Assembly: GCF_026283955.1 (NCBI RefSeq)
Contig: NZ_JAPDPE010000048.1
Coordinates: 1-35,297 of the forward strand
Source of the DNA: Dyella silvatica
Lineage (GTDB): Bacteria > Pseudomonadota > Gammaproteobacteria > Xanthomonadales > Rhodanobacteraceae
Direction: 5' to 3'
Length of the DNA: 35,297 bases
The first letter of the stretch is position 1; each line of letters starts with the position of its first letter. The notes beneath the pieces are model-generated. The model was not told where the DNA came from, did not search any database, and was given only the letters and a program-made list of their open reading frames with translations. The position numbers and the translations under genes are program-made. Below, piece by piece: positions 9,573-17,281 of the stretch.

Positions 9573-10544
9573 TCAGGAAGACCGTTCGCGCGAAAGCATC
9601 ATATTGATCGGCTCTGGCTCAACCCGATGAACCGTGGCGCGATGAGCGGGGTCTTGCCAGAAATCGTAGAAATTGAACCAGTTATACGGCGCTGCACGAA
9701 TGTAATGTTCGATCCGTTGCGCATAGCGGCTAAGCAGCATGTCGAGCGCCGGCGCCCGATCATGCCGGGGAACATCCACGCGATCGGCAAAGGGTTCGAA
9801 CACCAGCTTGTAGCGATTGCCACCCAGGTAGATACCAAAACAAAGCACCACCGGCACCTGCAATGCATGCGCCAGCAACCATGGGCTGACCGGAAACGGT
9901 GCCGGTTTGTCGAGCAGGTCGGCATGGCGTAGCACCTCATGTTCGCGGCCGCGATCCGCCAGCATGGCAACCATGGCGCCTTGTTCACAGGCCTCGGCGA
10001 TGGCCAGAGTGATCGACGCGCCGTCGCGCGAAGCATCGATGACGCCAGCTCCCACATCCGGTGCCAAAGCTTCAAGAAGCTCCGTCATGGCCGGGGTTTT
10101 CTGCTTATCCAACAACACCCGCAAGCGTTGCTCGGGGCAGCGTGCACTCAAGGCACGCAATGCCTCAAAACTGCCTTGATGGGAACCGAACAGCAGCACG
10201 CCGCGGCCCAGCACAAGGCGTTGCTCGAGCAACTCCAGCCCTTCGGTTTCAATCGCAAAGGCCTGCTCGCCGTGCGCCAACAGAAAAATACGATCCAGCG
10301 TGGTGGCGGCGTAGCAGTGGATGTGTTTCATCACTTGCCACGGCGTGGCTGGGCGGCCAAACACACGCTGCAAATATTCTTGCGATGCCCTTCTTTCGGG
10401 CTGGCGGCGCAGATAAAAATACAGCGTAATGGGGTACAGCAGCAGCCGTCCTACCCCGCGTCCGCCATACAGGGCAATGGCGCGAATCAGCCAGAGCGCA
10501 AAACGTCCGCCGCCTTCCGGGCGGTTTCGCCAATGTCCGCTCAT
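9573..10544 (-). CDS. LpxL/HtrB-like lysophospholipid acyltransferase of pigment cluster
   Basis: This 323-residue acyltransferase has a hydrophobic N-terminus (about 15-46), typical of inner-membrane LpxL/HtrB-type enzymes. The catalytic HxxxxE motif reads HQGSFE (122-127), with LLFG immediately before it. Later conserved blocks are MLADRGREHE and PYNWFNFYDFW near the C-terminus. In aryl-polyene and xanthomonadin systems an enzyme of this family is thought to attach the finished polyene to a lipid or other acceptor. The gene overlaps the upstream dehydratase stop by four bases (ATGA), so the two are translationally coupled. Confidence 0.88.
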   Translation of the reverse strand: MSGHWRNRPEGGGRFALWLIRAIALYGGRGVGRLLLYPITLYFYLRRQPERRASQEYLQRVFGRPATPWQVMKHIHCYAATTLDRIFLLAHGEQAFAIETEGLELLEQRLVLGRGVLLFGSHQGSFEALRALSARCPEQRLRVLLDKQKTPAMTELLEALAPDVGAGVIDASRDGASITLAIAEACEQGAMVAMLADRGREHEVLRHADLLDKPAPFPVSPWLLAHALQVPVVLCFGIYLGGNRYKLVFEPFADRVDVPRHDRAPALDMLLSRYAQRIEHYIRAAPYNWFNFYDFWQDPAHRATVHRVEPEPINMMLSRERSS

Positions 10545-10855
10545 GGCTGCGCTTCGACGATGCCGCGCGCCAGCTTGGCGCCATCGCGGAGAATTTCAAA
10601 ATGGATGCGCCCCTGGCTTGCCGGATGACGGGTTTGCGTCAACGTCAACTGGGCCTGTTGCGCCGGCCATAACGGCGCCATGAATTTGGCCTCGAGCACC
10701 GCGGTCAGCCGCAAGCCGCGCCACGCGCGCAAGGCCACGGCAACCTGCTCCAGCATCAGCACGCCCGGTACCAACGGATGGCCGGGAAAGTGCCCAGGCA
10801 GACTCGGGTGATCCGCCGCGATACAAAGCGGCGCACTGTAATGGGACGTGTTCAT
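10541..10855 (-). CDS. Hotdog-fold 3-hydroxyacyl-ACP dehydratase (FabZ/ApeI-like)
   Basis: This is a 104-residue single-hotdog protein with the FabA/FabZ active-site motif GHFPGHPLVPGV (21-32; catalytic His26). It resembles the ApeI-type dehydratase of aryl-polyene clusters. The reaction is dehydration of 3-hydroxyacyl-ACP during chain extension. I placed the start at 10855 (MNTSHYSAP) because it falls 16 bp after the acyl carrier stop. The open frame runs 30 codons further upstream, but that part overlaps the carrier gene and lacks family similarity. The neighbours are the acyl carrier gene upstream and the acyltransferase overlapping its stop. Confidence 0.85.
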   Translation of the reverse strand: MNTSHYSAPLCIAADHPSLPGHFPGHPLVPGVLMLEQVAVALRAWRGLRLTAVLEAKFMAPLWPAQQAQLTLTQTRHPASQGRIHFEILRDGAKLARGIVEAQP

Positions 10856-10871
10856 GGTATGGCGATACCGC

Positions 10872-11141
10872 TCAGCTGGTGCGGTGCTGTTCAATGTAGA
10901 CGGATAGTGCACGCAGACTGCTGAATATCTGTCGATTGTCCGCATGATCCGAGCGCAGCTGAAAGCCGTAGCGCTTGGTCACCGCAAGGGCGATTTCCAG
11001 GGCGTCGATGGAATCCAGGCCCAAGTCACTGCCGAACAACGGCATATCGACGTCGATCTGTTCGGGCGTGACCGTTTCCAGATTCAGAGCTTTCACGATA
11101 AGCGTTGCCAGCTCGTGTTGTGCGGCGGTCTGTTCAGCCAT
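10872..11141 (-). CDS. Acyl carrier protein of pigment cluster
   Basis: This 89-residue acyl carrier protein has the phosphopantetheine site GLDSIDALE with Ser44, preceded by the acidic loop LFGSDL. Its size and helix pattern suit a stand-alone type II carrier. It is more divergent than fatty-acid AcpP, as expected for aryl-polyene/xanthomonadin pathways, where a dedicated carrier holds the aryl polyene chain. It is the first gene of a leftward operon (carrier, dehydratase, acyltransferase, second dehydratase). It is divergent from xanB2, which would supply the aryl starter, so the 116-bp gap probably holds both promoters. Confidence 0.9.
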   Translation of the reverse strand: MAEQTAAQHELATLIVKALNLETVTPEQIDVDMPLFGSDLGLDSIDALEIALAVTKRYGFQLRSDHADNRQIFSSLRALSVYIEQHRTS

Positions 11142-11257
11142 GCGTGTCCCGATACTTCGACATTCAGAAGAGCCTGTAACCGGCCCTATGCCCTCCCCCC
11201 GGCGGTGCAGGGCGCGGAGTGTAACATGGGCCTCCTGTTGATCCTGGCTGGCTATGT

Positions 11258-12250
11258 ATGGTTAAAAGCTGTGAAGACATGCTGAATGCCCCCGCCTTTC
11301 GCCCGGCGCCGCGCGTGTCCTATCGCCACGTCGATGCCGATGTGGCCTTGAGCGAAGCTGGGACCCTGGCGGTTTTCAGTTTTGGCGCAGGTGCCGAATC
11401 CAGTGACGATCCGCGCTGCCTGCGGGTGGATCTGGAATGTTTCGACGCACCCGCCCCACTGGAAATCTGGCAGGTGGACGCAGCGGTTGATCACGGCAGC
11501 GAAGGCGCGCTGCACTGGTCGGCGGGCGCGGGCTGGCTGTTTGCTGCCCTCACCCTGGATGAGCGCGAACACGGCGGTATTCGCGACACCGCGGCATGGG
11601 CCTATCGGCAGCTGCGTGACTTTATCGGCCGCCGCAACGAGCGGCATGTGCTGCGCATCTGGAATTACCTCGGGGCAATCAATCGCGGCGAAGACGATGC
11701 CGAACGTTACAAACAATTCTGCGATGGCCGTGCGGCTGGCGCGGGTGATTTTTTTGCCGACGGTTTTCCCGCCGCCACGGCGATTGGCCATCACGCCGCA
11801 GAGCATCGCTTGCAAATCTATCTGCTGGCCTGCGACCAACCCGGCCAGCGAGTGGAAAACCCCCGGCAGGTCAGCTCTTGGCATTACCCGCGGCAGTACG
11901 GCCGCACGTCGCCTGGTTTTGCCCGTGCCATGGCCTTGCCCGAGCGCGATGTATTGGCTATTTCCGGCACCGCCGCGGTGGTAGGGCATGCCTCGGCGCA
12001 TCGGGACGATCTGGATGCGCAGCTCGAAGAAACCTTGACCAATCTAGAGGCGCTATTGCGCCATGCCGATATGGCGGCCGGCTTCGATACCCATTCGCCG
12101 CTCAAGGCCTATGTGCGTCATCCCGCCGATGCACCGCGCGTGCGCGAATTTTTGCGCCAGCGCCTTCCCGGTGTTCCGGTGCTGCAACTGCACGGCGATG
12201 TGTGCCGCAGCGAGCTGTTGATTGAACTGGACGGTTGGCGCTACGCCTGA
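11258..12250 (+). CDS. xanB2: XanB2-like chorismatase (3-/4-hydroxybenzoate synthase)
   Basis: This 330-residue protein belongs to the FkbO/Hyg5/XanB2 chorismatase family. Recognised blocks are RPAPRVSYRHV near the start, HVLRIWNYLGAINRGEDD (about 129-146), ERYKQFCDGR, ENPRQVSSWHYPRQYG (about 203-218), ISGTAAVVGHASAHRDD and the C-terminal GDVCRSELLIELDGW. In Xanthomonas, XanB2 splits chorismate into pyruvate and 3- or 4-hydroxybenzoate. The products feed xanthomonadin pigment and ubiquinone respectively, and the acyl carrier gene next door fits the pigment branch. The first Met (11258) and the eighth codon (11279) are both possible starts. The conserved region begins after the latter, so 11279 may be the true start. 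Confidence 0.93.
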   Translation: MVKSCEDMLNAPAFRPAPRVSYRHVDADVALSEAGTLAVFSFGAGAESSDDPRCLRVDLECFDAPAPLEIWQVDAAVDHGSEGALHWSAGAGWLFAALTLDEREHGGIRDTAAWAYRQLRDFIGRRNERHVLRIWNYLGAINRGEDDAERYKQFCDGRAAGAGDFFADGFPAATAIGHHAAEHRLQIYLLACDQPGQRVENPRQVSSWHYPRQYGRTSPGFARAMALPERDVLAISGTAAVVGHASAHRDDLDAQLEETLTNLEALLRHADMAAGFDTHSPLKAYVRHPADAPRVREFLRQRLPGVPVLQLHGDVCRSELLIELDGWRYA

Positions 12251-12256
12251 GCGGTT

Positions 12257-13057
12257 TCAGTGCGCGGCGCAGCTGGGCTGGGTGCTGCGATAACGGGTAA
12301 TCAGGAATTGGGTCAGTGCCGTCTGGCTGGCGGGCAAGGCGGCATACATCGCCGCCAAGCTCGGATCGCCTTGTTGATCCAGAACCATCACCGCCTGCAC
12401 GGTGGGTGATTTCGACGGCTGATAAGTCAGGCGCGCGGTGCAGCGATCAGGGTGGCTCAGGCTATCGGGCTGAGGCGATAGTGTCGGCTTGGGCGTCGAG
12501 GTGCCCAGCAGCCCATCGAGTTGCTTGTGCGCATCCGGAAAAATGCCTTCGGCCGCGCGGTACATGCAGCCCAGGCAGGCGGGTATTTCTTCCAGCGTCA
12601 ACCAGCCATCGGCTGCCCCGGTGGGGGCGATGAAGTTGAAGATCGCATTGCCATCCTCACCGACGATGGCGCGCTGTACCCGCCAGCCACGTGGAATGAT
12701 GATCCAGCCGACGGCGTTGGTATGCACTAGCGCGATCTGGTTGCGCAGCGCAGCCGGAATCGCCGGCTGCAAGGCGGGCAAGTTGGCGTTGGGTTCCTCC
12801 CAGTCGCCTTCGGCATCATTCAAATCGATGCGCCACGACGGAATGTCAGTCAGCAGCTGCCCCGAAGCATCTTTGGGGTGGATGGCTGTCAGCCGGTAAT
12901 CGCGTCCTTCGGTAGAGCTGTATCGACTTGGCGCGCCGGCCAGTTGGTGAACATGGTCGGCGGCGGTGGTCGGTGCCGCGTGCAGGCCGATAGCGACCAG
13001 CCACCCGGCAAAGGCAAGCCAGGGGCTTGGTTTCATCCATGTCTCTGCGCGATGCAT
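12257..13057 (-). CDS. Exported hypothetical protein, possibly DUF4850
   Basis: The 266-residue protein is secreted or periplasmic, with a signal peptide ending near APTTAA. The better n-region starts at the second Met, position 13036, so the first seven codons may not be translated. The central part is GWIIIPRGWRVQRAIVGEDG, then a glycine-rich beta stretch, GWLTLEEIPACLGCMYRAAE with a CLGC pair, and FPDAHKQL. This pattern recalls the DUF4850 family, whose function is unknown, and I make the link with moderate confidence. A last cysteine (CAAH) ends the protein. It ends 6 bp from the convergent xanB2 stop and lies just downstream of glmU (36 bp), so it may be read from the glmU transcript. 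Confidence 0.75.
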   Translation of the reverse strand: MHRAETWMKPSPWLAFAGWLVAIGLHAAPTTAADHVHQLAGAPSRYSSTEGRDYRLTAIHPKDASGQLLTDIPSWRIDLNDAEGDWEEPNANLPALQPAIPAALRNQIALVHTNAVGWIIIPRGWRVQRAIVGEDGNAIFNFIAPTGAADGWLTLEEIPACLGCMYRAAEGIFPDAHKQLDGLLGTSTPKPTLSPQPDSLSHPDRCTARLTYQPSKSPTVQAVMVLDQQGDPSLAAMYAALPASQTALTQFLITRYRSTQPSCAAH

Positions 13058-13093
13058 GCGGCGGGTCCGGAGGCGAAAGAGTGTGACGGCGGA

Positions 13094-14461
13094 TTATTTT
13101 TTGACCGGGCGTTGCCAGCCAGGCAAGGTCGCCTGGCGGCCGCGAGCGATGGTGAGCTCGCCCTCCGGCGCATCGCTGGTAATCACCGAGCCGGCACCGA
13201 TGGTAGCCCGCGCGCCGATGCTTACCGGCGCGACCAGGGAGCTGTTGGAGCCGATGAAGGCGCCATCGCCAATCTGCGTCAGGTGTTTGTTCACCCCGTC
13301 GTAGTTGCAGGTAATGGTGCCGGCGCCGATATTCACCTGGCGTCCGATATCGGTATCGCCGAGATAACTCAGGTGATTGGCCTTGCTGCCTGCGCCGAGC
13401 CGGGCTTTTTTGGTCTCGACGAAGTTGCCGATATGTACACCGGCATCCAGTTCGGTGCCCGGGCGCAGCCGCGCAAATGGACCGATAGTGCATGCTCCAT
13501 GCGTTACCACGCCTTCCAGGTCGCAGTGCGCCAGCACCACGGTGCCGGCGGCGAGCTGCACATTTTTCAGTCGGGTGAATGGGCCGATGCGCACATCCTC
13601 ACCGAGTTGCACCTGGCCTTCGAGAATCACGTCGATGTCGATTTCGACATCGCGCCCCACCTCGACCTGCCCGCGTATGTCCAGCCGCATGGGGTCGGCC
13701 AGCCGCACGCCTGCCAGCATCAGGTTGCGGGCGGCGCGTTGCCGGTACTGGGCCTCCAGCTCGGCCAGTTGCAAAGGGTTATTGACGCCTGCGGTTTCAA
13801 CCGGGTCGGCGCACTCGATATTCAATGCCGCGCGGTTCTCCGCGGCGGCCATCGCGAAAATGTCGGTGAGGTAGTACTCGCCCTGGGCGTTGTTGCGATC
13901 GATCCGGGCGATCCAGCGCTTTAGCGCGGCCGCTTCGCCGGCCAGAATGCCGGTGTTGATGAGGTTGATCGCGCGCTGGCTGTCGCTGGCGTCTTTCTCC
14001 TCGACCACGGCCTGCACCAAGCCGTGACTGTCGCATAACACGCGACCATAGCCGTGTGGGTCGGCCGGCCGAGTGGTCAACAAATTCAGGTTGTTGCCGG
14101 CGCTTACCAGCCGGCGCAGGGTATCGGCCTGGGTTAACGGCACATCGCCATACAGCACCAGTACCTGGGCTGCATCGGGCACCTCGCGCAGGGCTTGATC
14201 CACGGCATGACCGGTGCCCAGTTGCTGGGCCTGCAAGACCCAATGCAGGTCGGCCTGGCCGGCGAATGCCTGTTGTACTTGCTCGCCGTTGTGGCCGTAC
14301 ACCACGTGTATGGCCTGTGGCTGCAGGGCGCGGGCGGTCTCCAGCACATGCGCAAGCAGGGAGCGGCCGGCCAATGGCATCAACACCTTGGCCAGTTTTG
14401 ACTTCATGCGCTTGCCTTCACCAGCGGCAAGGACGATGACGTGAAGAGCGGGGTTATTCAT
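13094..14461 (-). CDS. glmU: Bifunctional UDP-GlcNAc pyrophosphorylase/glucosamine-1-P acetyltransferase
   Basis: The 455-residue enzyme matches E. coli GlmU (456) in length and order. The N-terminal uridylyltransferase starts [20 protein letters not shown] with the nucleotide-binding GxGxRM loop. QQLGTGHAV, the YGDVPL metal site and the later NPLQLAELE are also seen. The C-terminal left-handed beta-helix carries hexapeptide repeats and the acetyltransferase signatures [28 protein letters not shown] and [13 protein letters not shown]. It makes UDP-GlcNAc in the cytoplasm for peptidoglycan and lipopolysaccharide. I chose the start at 14461 ([14 protein letters not shown]); the frame is open 44 codons further upstream without family similarity. 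Confidence 0.96.
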   Translation of the reverse strand: MNNPALHVIVLAAGEGKRMKSKLAKVLMPLAGRSLLAHVLETARALQPQAIHVVYGHNGEQVQQAFAGQADLHWVLQAQQLGTGHAVDQALREVPDAAQVLVLYGDVPLTQADTLRRLVSAGNNLNLLTTRPADPHGYGRVLCDSHGLVQAVVEEKDASDSQRAINLINTGILAGEAAALKRWIARIDRNNAQGEYYLTDIFAMAAAENRAALNIECADPVETAGVNNPLQLAELEAQYRQRAARNLMLAGVRLADPMRLDIRGQVEVGRDVEIDIDVILEGQVQLGEDVRIGPFTRLKNVQLAAGTVVLAHCDLEGVVTHGACTIGPFARLRPGTELDAGVHIGNFVETKKARLGAGSKANHLSYLGDTDIGRQVNIGAGTITCNYDGVNKHLTQIGDGAFIGSNSSLVAPVSIGARATIGAGSVITSDAPEGELTIARGRQATLPGWQRPVKK

Positions 14462-14609
14462 GACGAAGTGCGCGGCCATGTCGGGGCGGCGAGCATAACA
14501 GCCCACGCGTATTGCCTCGCCGCGCGATCGCTGGAATGTGATGGCGTTGCTAGTGCCGCAAAGGTGTATGGCCTGAGCGGGCGCTAAGCACAAAGAGCGG
14601 GCGCATAAC

Positions 14610-14642
14610 GCAAAAACGCTGGCTCGAGGCCAGCGTTTTTGC
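14610..14642 (-). terminator. Terminator of the HU-family gene
   Basis: GCAAAAACGCTGGC (14610-14623) pairs perfectly with 14629-14642 around a 5-base loop. The outer part of the stem is A5/T5, so on the minus strand a GC stem is followed by a T-run, as in a classical intrinsic terminator. It begins 30 bases past the stop of the leftward HU gene. Confidence 0.85.
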
Positions 14643-14672
14643 AGTCTTTAATCAAGACTTGCGGTGCGCCTA

Positions 14673-15059
14673 TCAGGCTGCCGCGTCTTTCAGCTTCTTC
14701 AGCGGGCGAACCTTGACCTTCACCGAGGCAGGCTTGGCAGCGAACCACTGCTCTTCCTTGGTGAACGGGTTGATGCCTTTGCGCTTGGGCTTGGCCGGCA
14801 CGCTGATGGCAGAGATCTTCAACAGGCCCGGCAGGGTGAACGAGCCAGCGCCTTTCTTGTGAACGGAACCCGCCACGGCACCTTCCAGTGCTGCCAGAAC
14901 CGCACGTACGTCCTTGGCCACCACATTGCTCACCTCAGCGAGGTGGGCGACCAGGCCGGACTTGCTCAACGCCTCTTTGATCGGCTTGTGAGCGACCGGC
15001 TTAGCTGCGGTCTTAGGGGCCGCCGTCTTTTTGCTTGCTGCTTTCTGCGTCTTCGCCAT
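14673..15059 (-). CDS. HU-family DNA-binding protein with basic N-terminal extension
   Basis: The 128-residue protein is longer than standard HU (about 90) because of an N-terminal tail rich in Lys, Ala, Pro and Thr (residues 1-27, AKTQKAASKKTAAPKTAAKP), which looks like a histone H1-type tail. The HU core follows: helices with LSKSGLVAHLAE, then VHKKGAGSFTLPGLLKI, and the DNA-binding arm region RKGINPFTKEE. The arm has the RxGxNPxT consensus in modified form. HU bends and compacts DNA in the nucleoid. Tailed HU proteins of this kind are known in Xanthomonadales. The start at 15059 is chosen because MAKTQKA is the typical opening; the frame is open 57 codons further upstream without family features. 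Confidence 0.9.
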   Translation of the reverse strand: MAKTQKAASKKTAAPKTAAKPVAHKPIKEALSKSGLVAHLAEVSNVVAKDVRAVLAALEGAVAGSVHKKGAGSFTLPGLLKISAISVPAKPKRKGINPFTKEEQWFAAKPASVKVKVRPLKKLKDAAA

Positions 15060-15180
15060 GGGTATCCCCGTGCTTGTTGGATGAATTTGGCTGTTATGCC
15101 TCTCGGCATGCGCAATGTAGGGCAAGTTTGCGGCGACACCAACTGCCGAAATGCTTTTTGTGCGGGAAAGAGACAGGTTT

Positions 15181-15207
15181 GGGCAAAATGATTGAGTCAT
15201 TTTGCCC
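15181..15207. promoter_or_regulatory. 11-bp inverted repeat upstream of cdiB
   Basis: GGGCAAAATGA (15181-15191) and TCATTTTGCCC (15197-15207) are exact reverse complements around a 5-base loop. It lies over 200 bp upstream of cdiB and 120 bp upstream of the HU start, so it could be an operator for either gene or a weak transcription stop. Confidence 0.4.
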
Positions 15208-15242
15208 GGCTGGGCAGGGTGAGAGAGCAATTTTTAGCCAGT

Positions 15243-15260
15243 TGTAGGTGCACGCCTACA
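15243..15260. promoter_or_regulatory. Dyad TGTAGG-N6-CCTACA (copy 2)
   Basis: The half-sites and 6-base spacer are the same as in the dyad at 3626-3643. The spacer sequence differs (TGCACG here, GATTCT there), so the conservation is in the arms. It lies 150 bp upstream of cdiB. Confidence 0.4.
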
Positions 15261-15410
15261 GACGGCAAGGGACTCCGCTGAGGCACTTCGTCAGTGTCGC
15301 GACAGCGATCACCAGGAAGGCGTCGGTACAATGCGCTGCAGATTACCCCGCGTTAGCCGATACCAGAGTCTTAGCGGCTTCCAGCCAAGCAGGAACAGGG
15401 ACAATACCTA

Positions 15411-17117
15411 GTGATTAACCGGATTTCCGGTCGCCGCAGTGTGCGCGGCGGGCGGCTGTGGCTAACTGTATGGGCCGGTGCGTGGTGGTTGGCATCGAGT
15501 ACGGCATTCGCGCAAAACGCTGCGAGCGAGCAAGAGCAGCGTGAGCGCGCACAGCGCGAGGCGCAGCAGCGTGAACGATTGCGAGAGGCGCCGGATGTAC
15601 GCCTGCAACCGGCCCAGGCGAGCGACTACCGGCAAACTACCTTGCCGCAGGAAACGCCTTGTTTTCGCCTGGATTCGTTGAAGCTGGAAGGACCGCGCAG
15701 CGAGGCGTTCGGCTTCGTACAGCGCTATCTTGACCGCTACGCAGGGCAATGCGTCGGCCAGCAAGGGCTGGAGTTGATTGCGCATCGCGCCTCGGATCTG
15801 ATCCTGGCGCAAGGCTATGTGACCACGCGTCTGGTCACGCCCGAGCAAAATCTCGCCCAGGGGCAACTGCGCCTGCTGCTGATTCCCGGCACCGTCGGCG
15901 CGGTACGTTTCGCCCCCGGCTCGGCTCGCGCGACCTGGCTTAATGCGCTGCCGCTACGTTCCGGCGATCTGCTCAACCTGCGCGATATCGAGCAGGGCCT
16001 GGAGCAGATGAAGCGAGTGCCTTCACAAGATGTGAAGATCGACATTGCCCCTGGCAGCGAACCCGGCAGCTCGGATCTGGTGATCGCGGTGACCCGCGGC
16101 AAGCCGTGGCGCATCACCCTCAACCTGGACGACAGCGGCGCCCGCTCCACCGGCCGCGAGCAAGGCGGGGTGAACCTGACGCTGGATCAACCGCTCGGCC
16201 TCAACGATCTGCTGGTGGCGGGCGCCAGCCATTCGGTGGGGCGTTATCGCGGCATTCGCGGTACCACCGGTGCCAATTTCAACTACAGCCTGCCTTGGGA
16301 TAACTGGACTTTCAGCGCCTCTACCAATGGCTATGGCTACCGTCAGCCAGTGACCGGCGCGCTGCAAACCTTCAGTTTTACCGGCCGCTCGCGCACCACC
16401 AGCGTCAGCGCTACCCGGCTGGTGCAACGCGATGCCACTAGCAAAACCTCGCTGCAGCTGACCATCGGCGGCCGTCAGGCGCACAGCTACATCGATGGTG
16501 TCGAGATCCAGAACCAGCGCCGACAAACACGCTCGGCCGAGCTGGCCTTGCTGCATCGTCGCTACCTGGGCAATGCACAACTGGATCTGCGTCTGGCGCA
16601 TCGCCGCAATGTGCCGTGGTTCGACGGCGATTGGCGGCCCAGCGAACAGAGTGGCCCGGGCTTTCGCACCGGCATCAGCACGCTCGATGCCAGCCTCAGC
16701 TTGCCGTTCCAGGCGATCGGCCAGCGCTGGTTATGGACGTCTGAACTGCGTGCGCAAGCGACCACCGGCCAGGTCTATGCCGAGGACTACATCACCGTCG
16801 CCGGCCGCTACACCGTGCGCGGTTTCGACGGTGAATACAGCGTCGGCGGTCGCCACGGTTATTACTGGCGCAACACCGTGAGCTGGCCCATGGGCGACAG
16901 TGGCATCGCGCTGTATGGCGGGGTCGACGCCGGCCGTGCCGGCGGCTCGCCCACGCCTGGCTTGAACAGTCACAGCCTCAGCGGTGGCGTGCTCGGTGTG
17001 CGTGGTGGCCGCTGGGGCTTGAGCTGGGACTTGTTCGCCGGCTGGGCCTGGCAGGCACCGCAGGGTTTCAAAACCCGTCGCCCGGCTGCCGGCATGCAGT
17101 GGGTTTACACGTTCTAG
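15411..17117 (+). CDS. TpsB/CdiB outer-membrane transporter (ShlB/FhaC family)
   Basis: This 568-residue two-partner secretion transporter exports the large exoprotein encoded next to it. A signal peptide (cut after STAFA, residue 34) is followed by a Glu/Arg/Gln-rich helical segment (38-60), probably the plug helix linker. Next come POTRA-type domains (about 80-220) with the conserved cysteines Cys84 and Cys114 typical of ShlB POTRA, then a 16-strand barrel. The Omp85-superfamily motif VRGF (469-472) lies in the long loop. The protein ends in a terminal aromatic residue (QWVYTF), as outer-membrane barrels do. The start is GTG, preceded by an AGGAACAGGG stretch. The gap to cdiA is 164 bp, so cdiA may have its own translation signals but share the transcript. 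Confidence 0.93.
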   Translation: MINRISGRRSVRGGRLWLTVWAGAWWLASSTAFAQNAASEQEQRERAQREAQQRERLREAPDVRLQPAQASDYRQTTLPQETPCFRLDSLKLEGPRSEAFGFVQRYLDRYAGQCVGQQGLELIAHRASDLILAQGYVTTRLVTPEQNLAQGQLRLLLIPGTVGAVRFAPGSARATWLNALPLRSGDLLNLRDIEQGLEQMKRVPSQDVKIDIAPGSEPGSSDLVIAVTRGKPWRITLNLDDSGARSTGREQGGVNLTLDQPLGLNDLLVAGASHSVGRYRGIRGTTGANFNYSLPWDNWTFSASTNGYGYRQPVTGALQTFSFTGRSRTTSVSATRLVQRDATSKTSLQLTIGGRQAHSYIDGVEIQNQRRQTRSAELALLHRRYLGNAQLDLRLAHRRNVPWFDGDWRPSEQSGPGFRTGISTLDASLSLPFQAIGQRWLWTSELRAQATTGQVYAEDYITVAGRYTVRGFDGEYSVGGRHGYYWRNTVSWPMGDSGIALYGGVDAGRAGGSPTPGLNSHSLSGGVLGVRGGRWGLSWDLFAGWAWQAPQGFKTRRPAAGMQWVYTF

Positions 17118-17281
17118 CGCACTGCCTTAGACGAAACGCTGCTCCTCCTGCCCAGAGGGGGCGGTCGGGCGGGGGTTAAGCCTAGCCGCAAGGGCCAACC
17201 CCAGCTCAACCATCCCCGCAAAGGGTGCGAGCTCCAGGCATCACTCAACAGTTTGTGGAACGGACACCAAGGACTTTCATC

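Larger units (their letters stand above)
15060..15410. other. Divergent intergenic region HU gene/cdiB
   Basis: These 351 bases lie between the leftward HU gene and the rightward transporter gene and hold both promoters. I see a perfect 11-bp inverted repeat (15181-15207) and a TGTAGG dyad (15243-15260). An AGGAACAGGG stretch just upstream of 15411 may be the ribosome binding site for the GTG start. No gene was recognised. Confidence 0.5.

Noticed and set aside
17225-17281. Upstream GTG start for cdiA
   Set aside because: The ATG at 17282 has AAGGA at a suitable distance, and the added 19 residues show no conserved signal-peptide extension.
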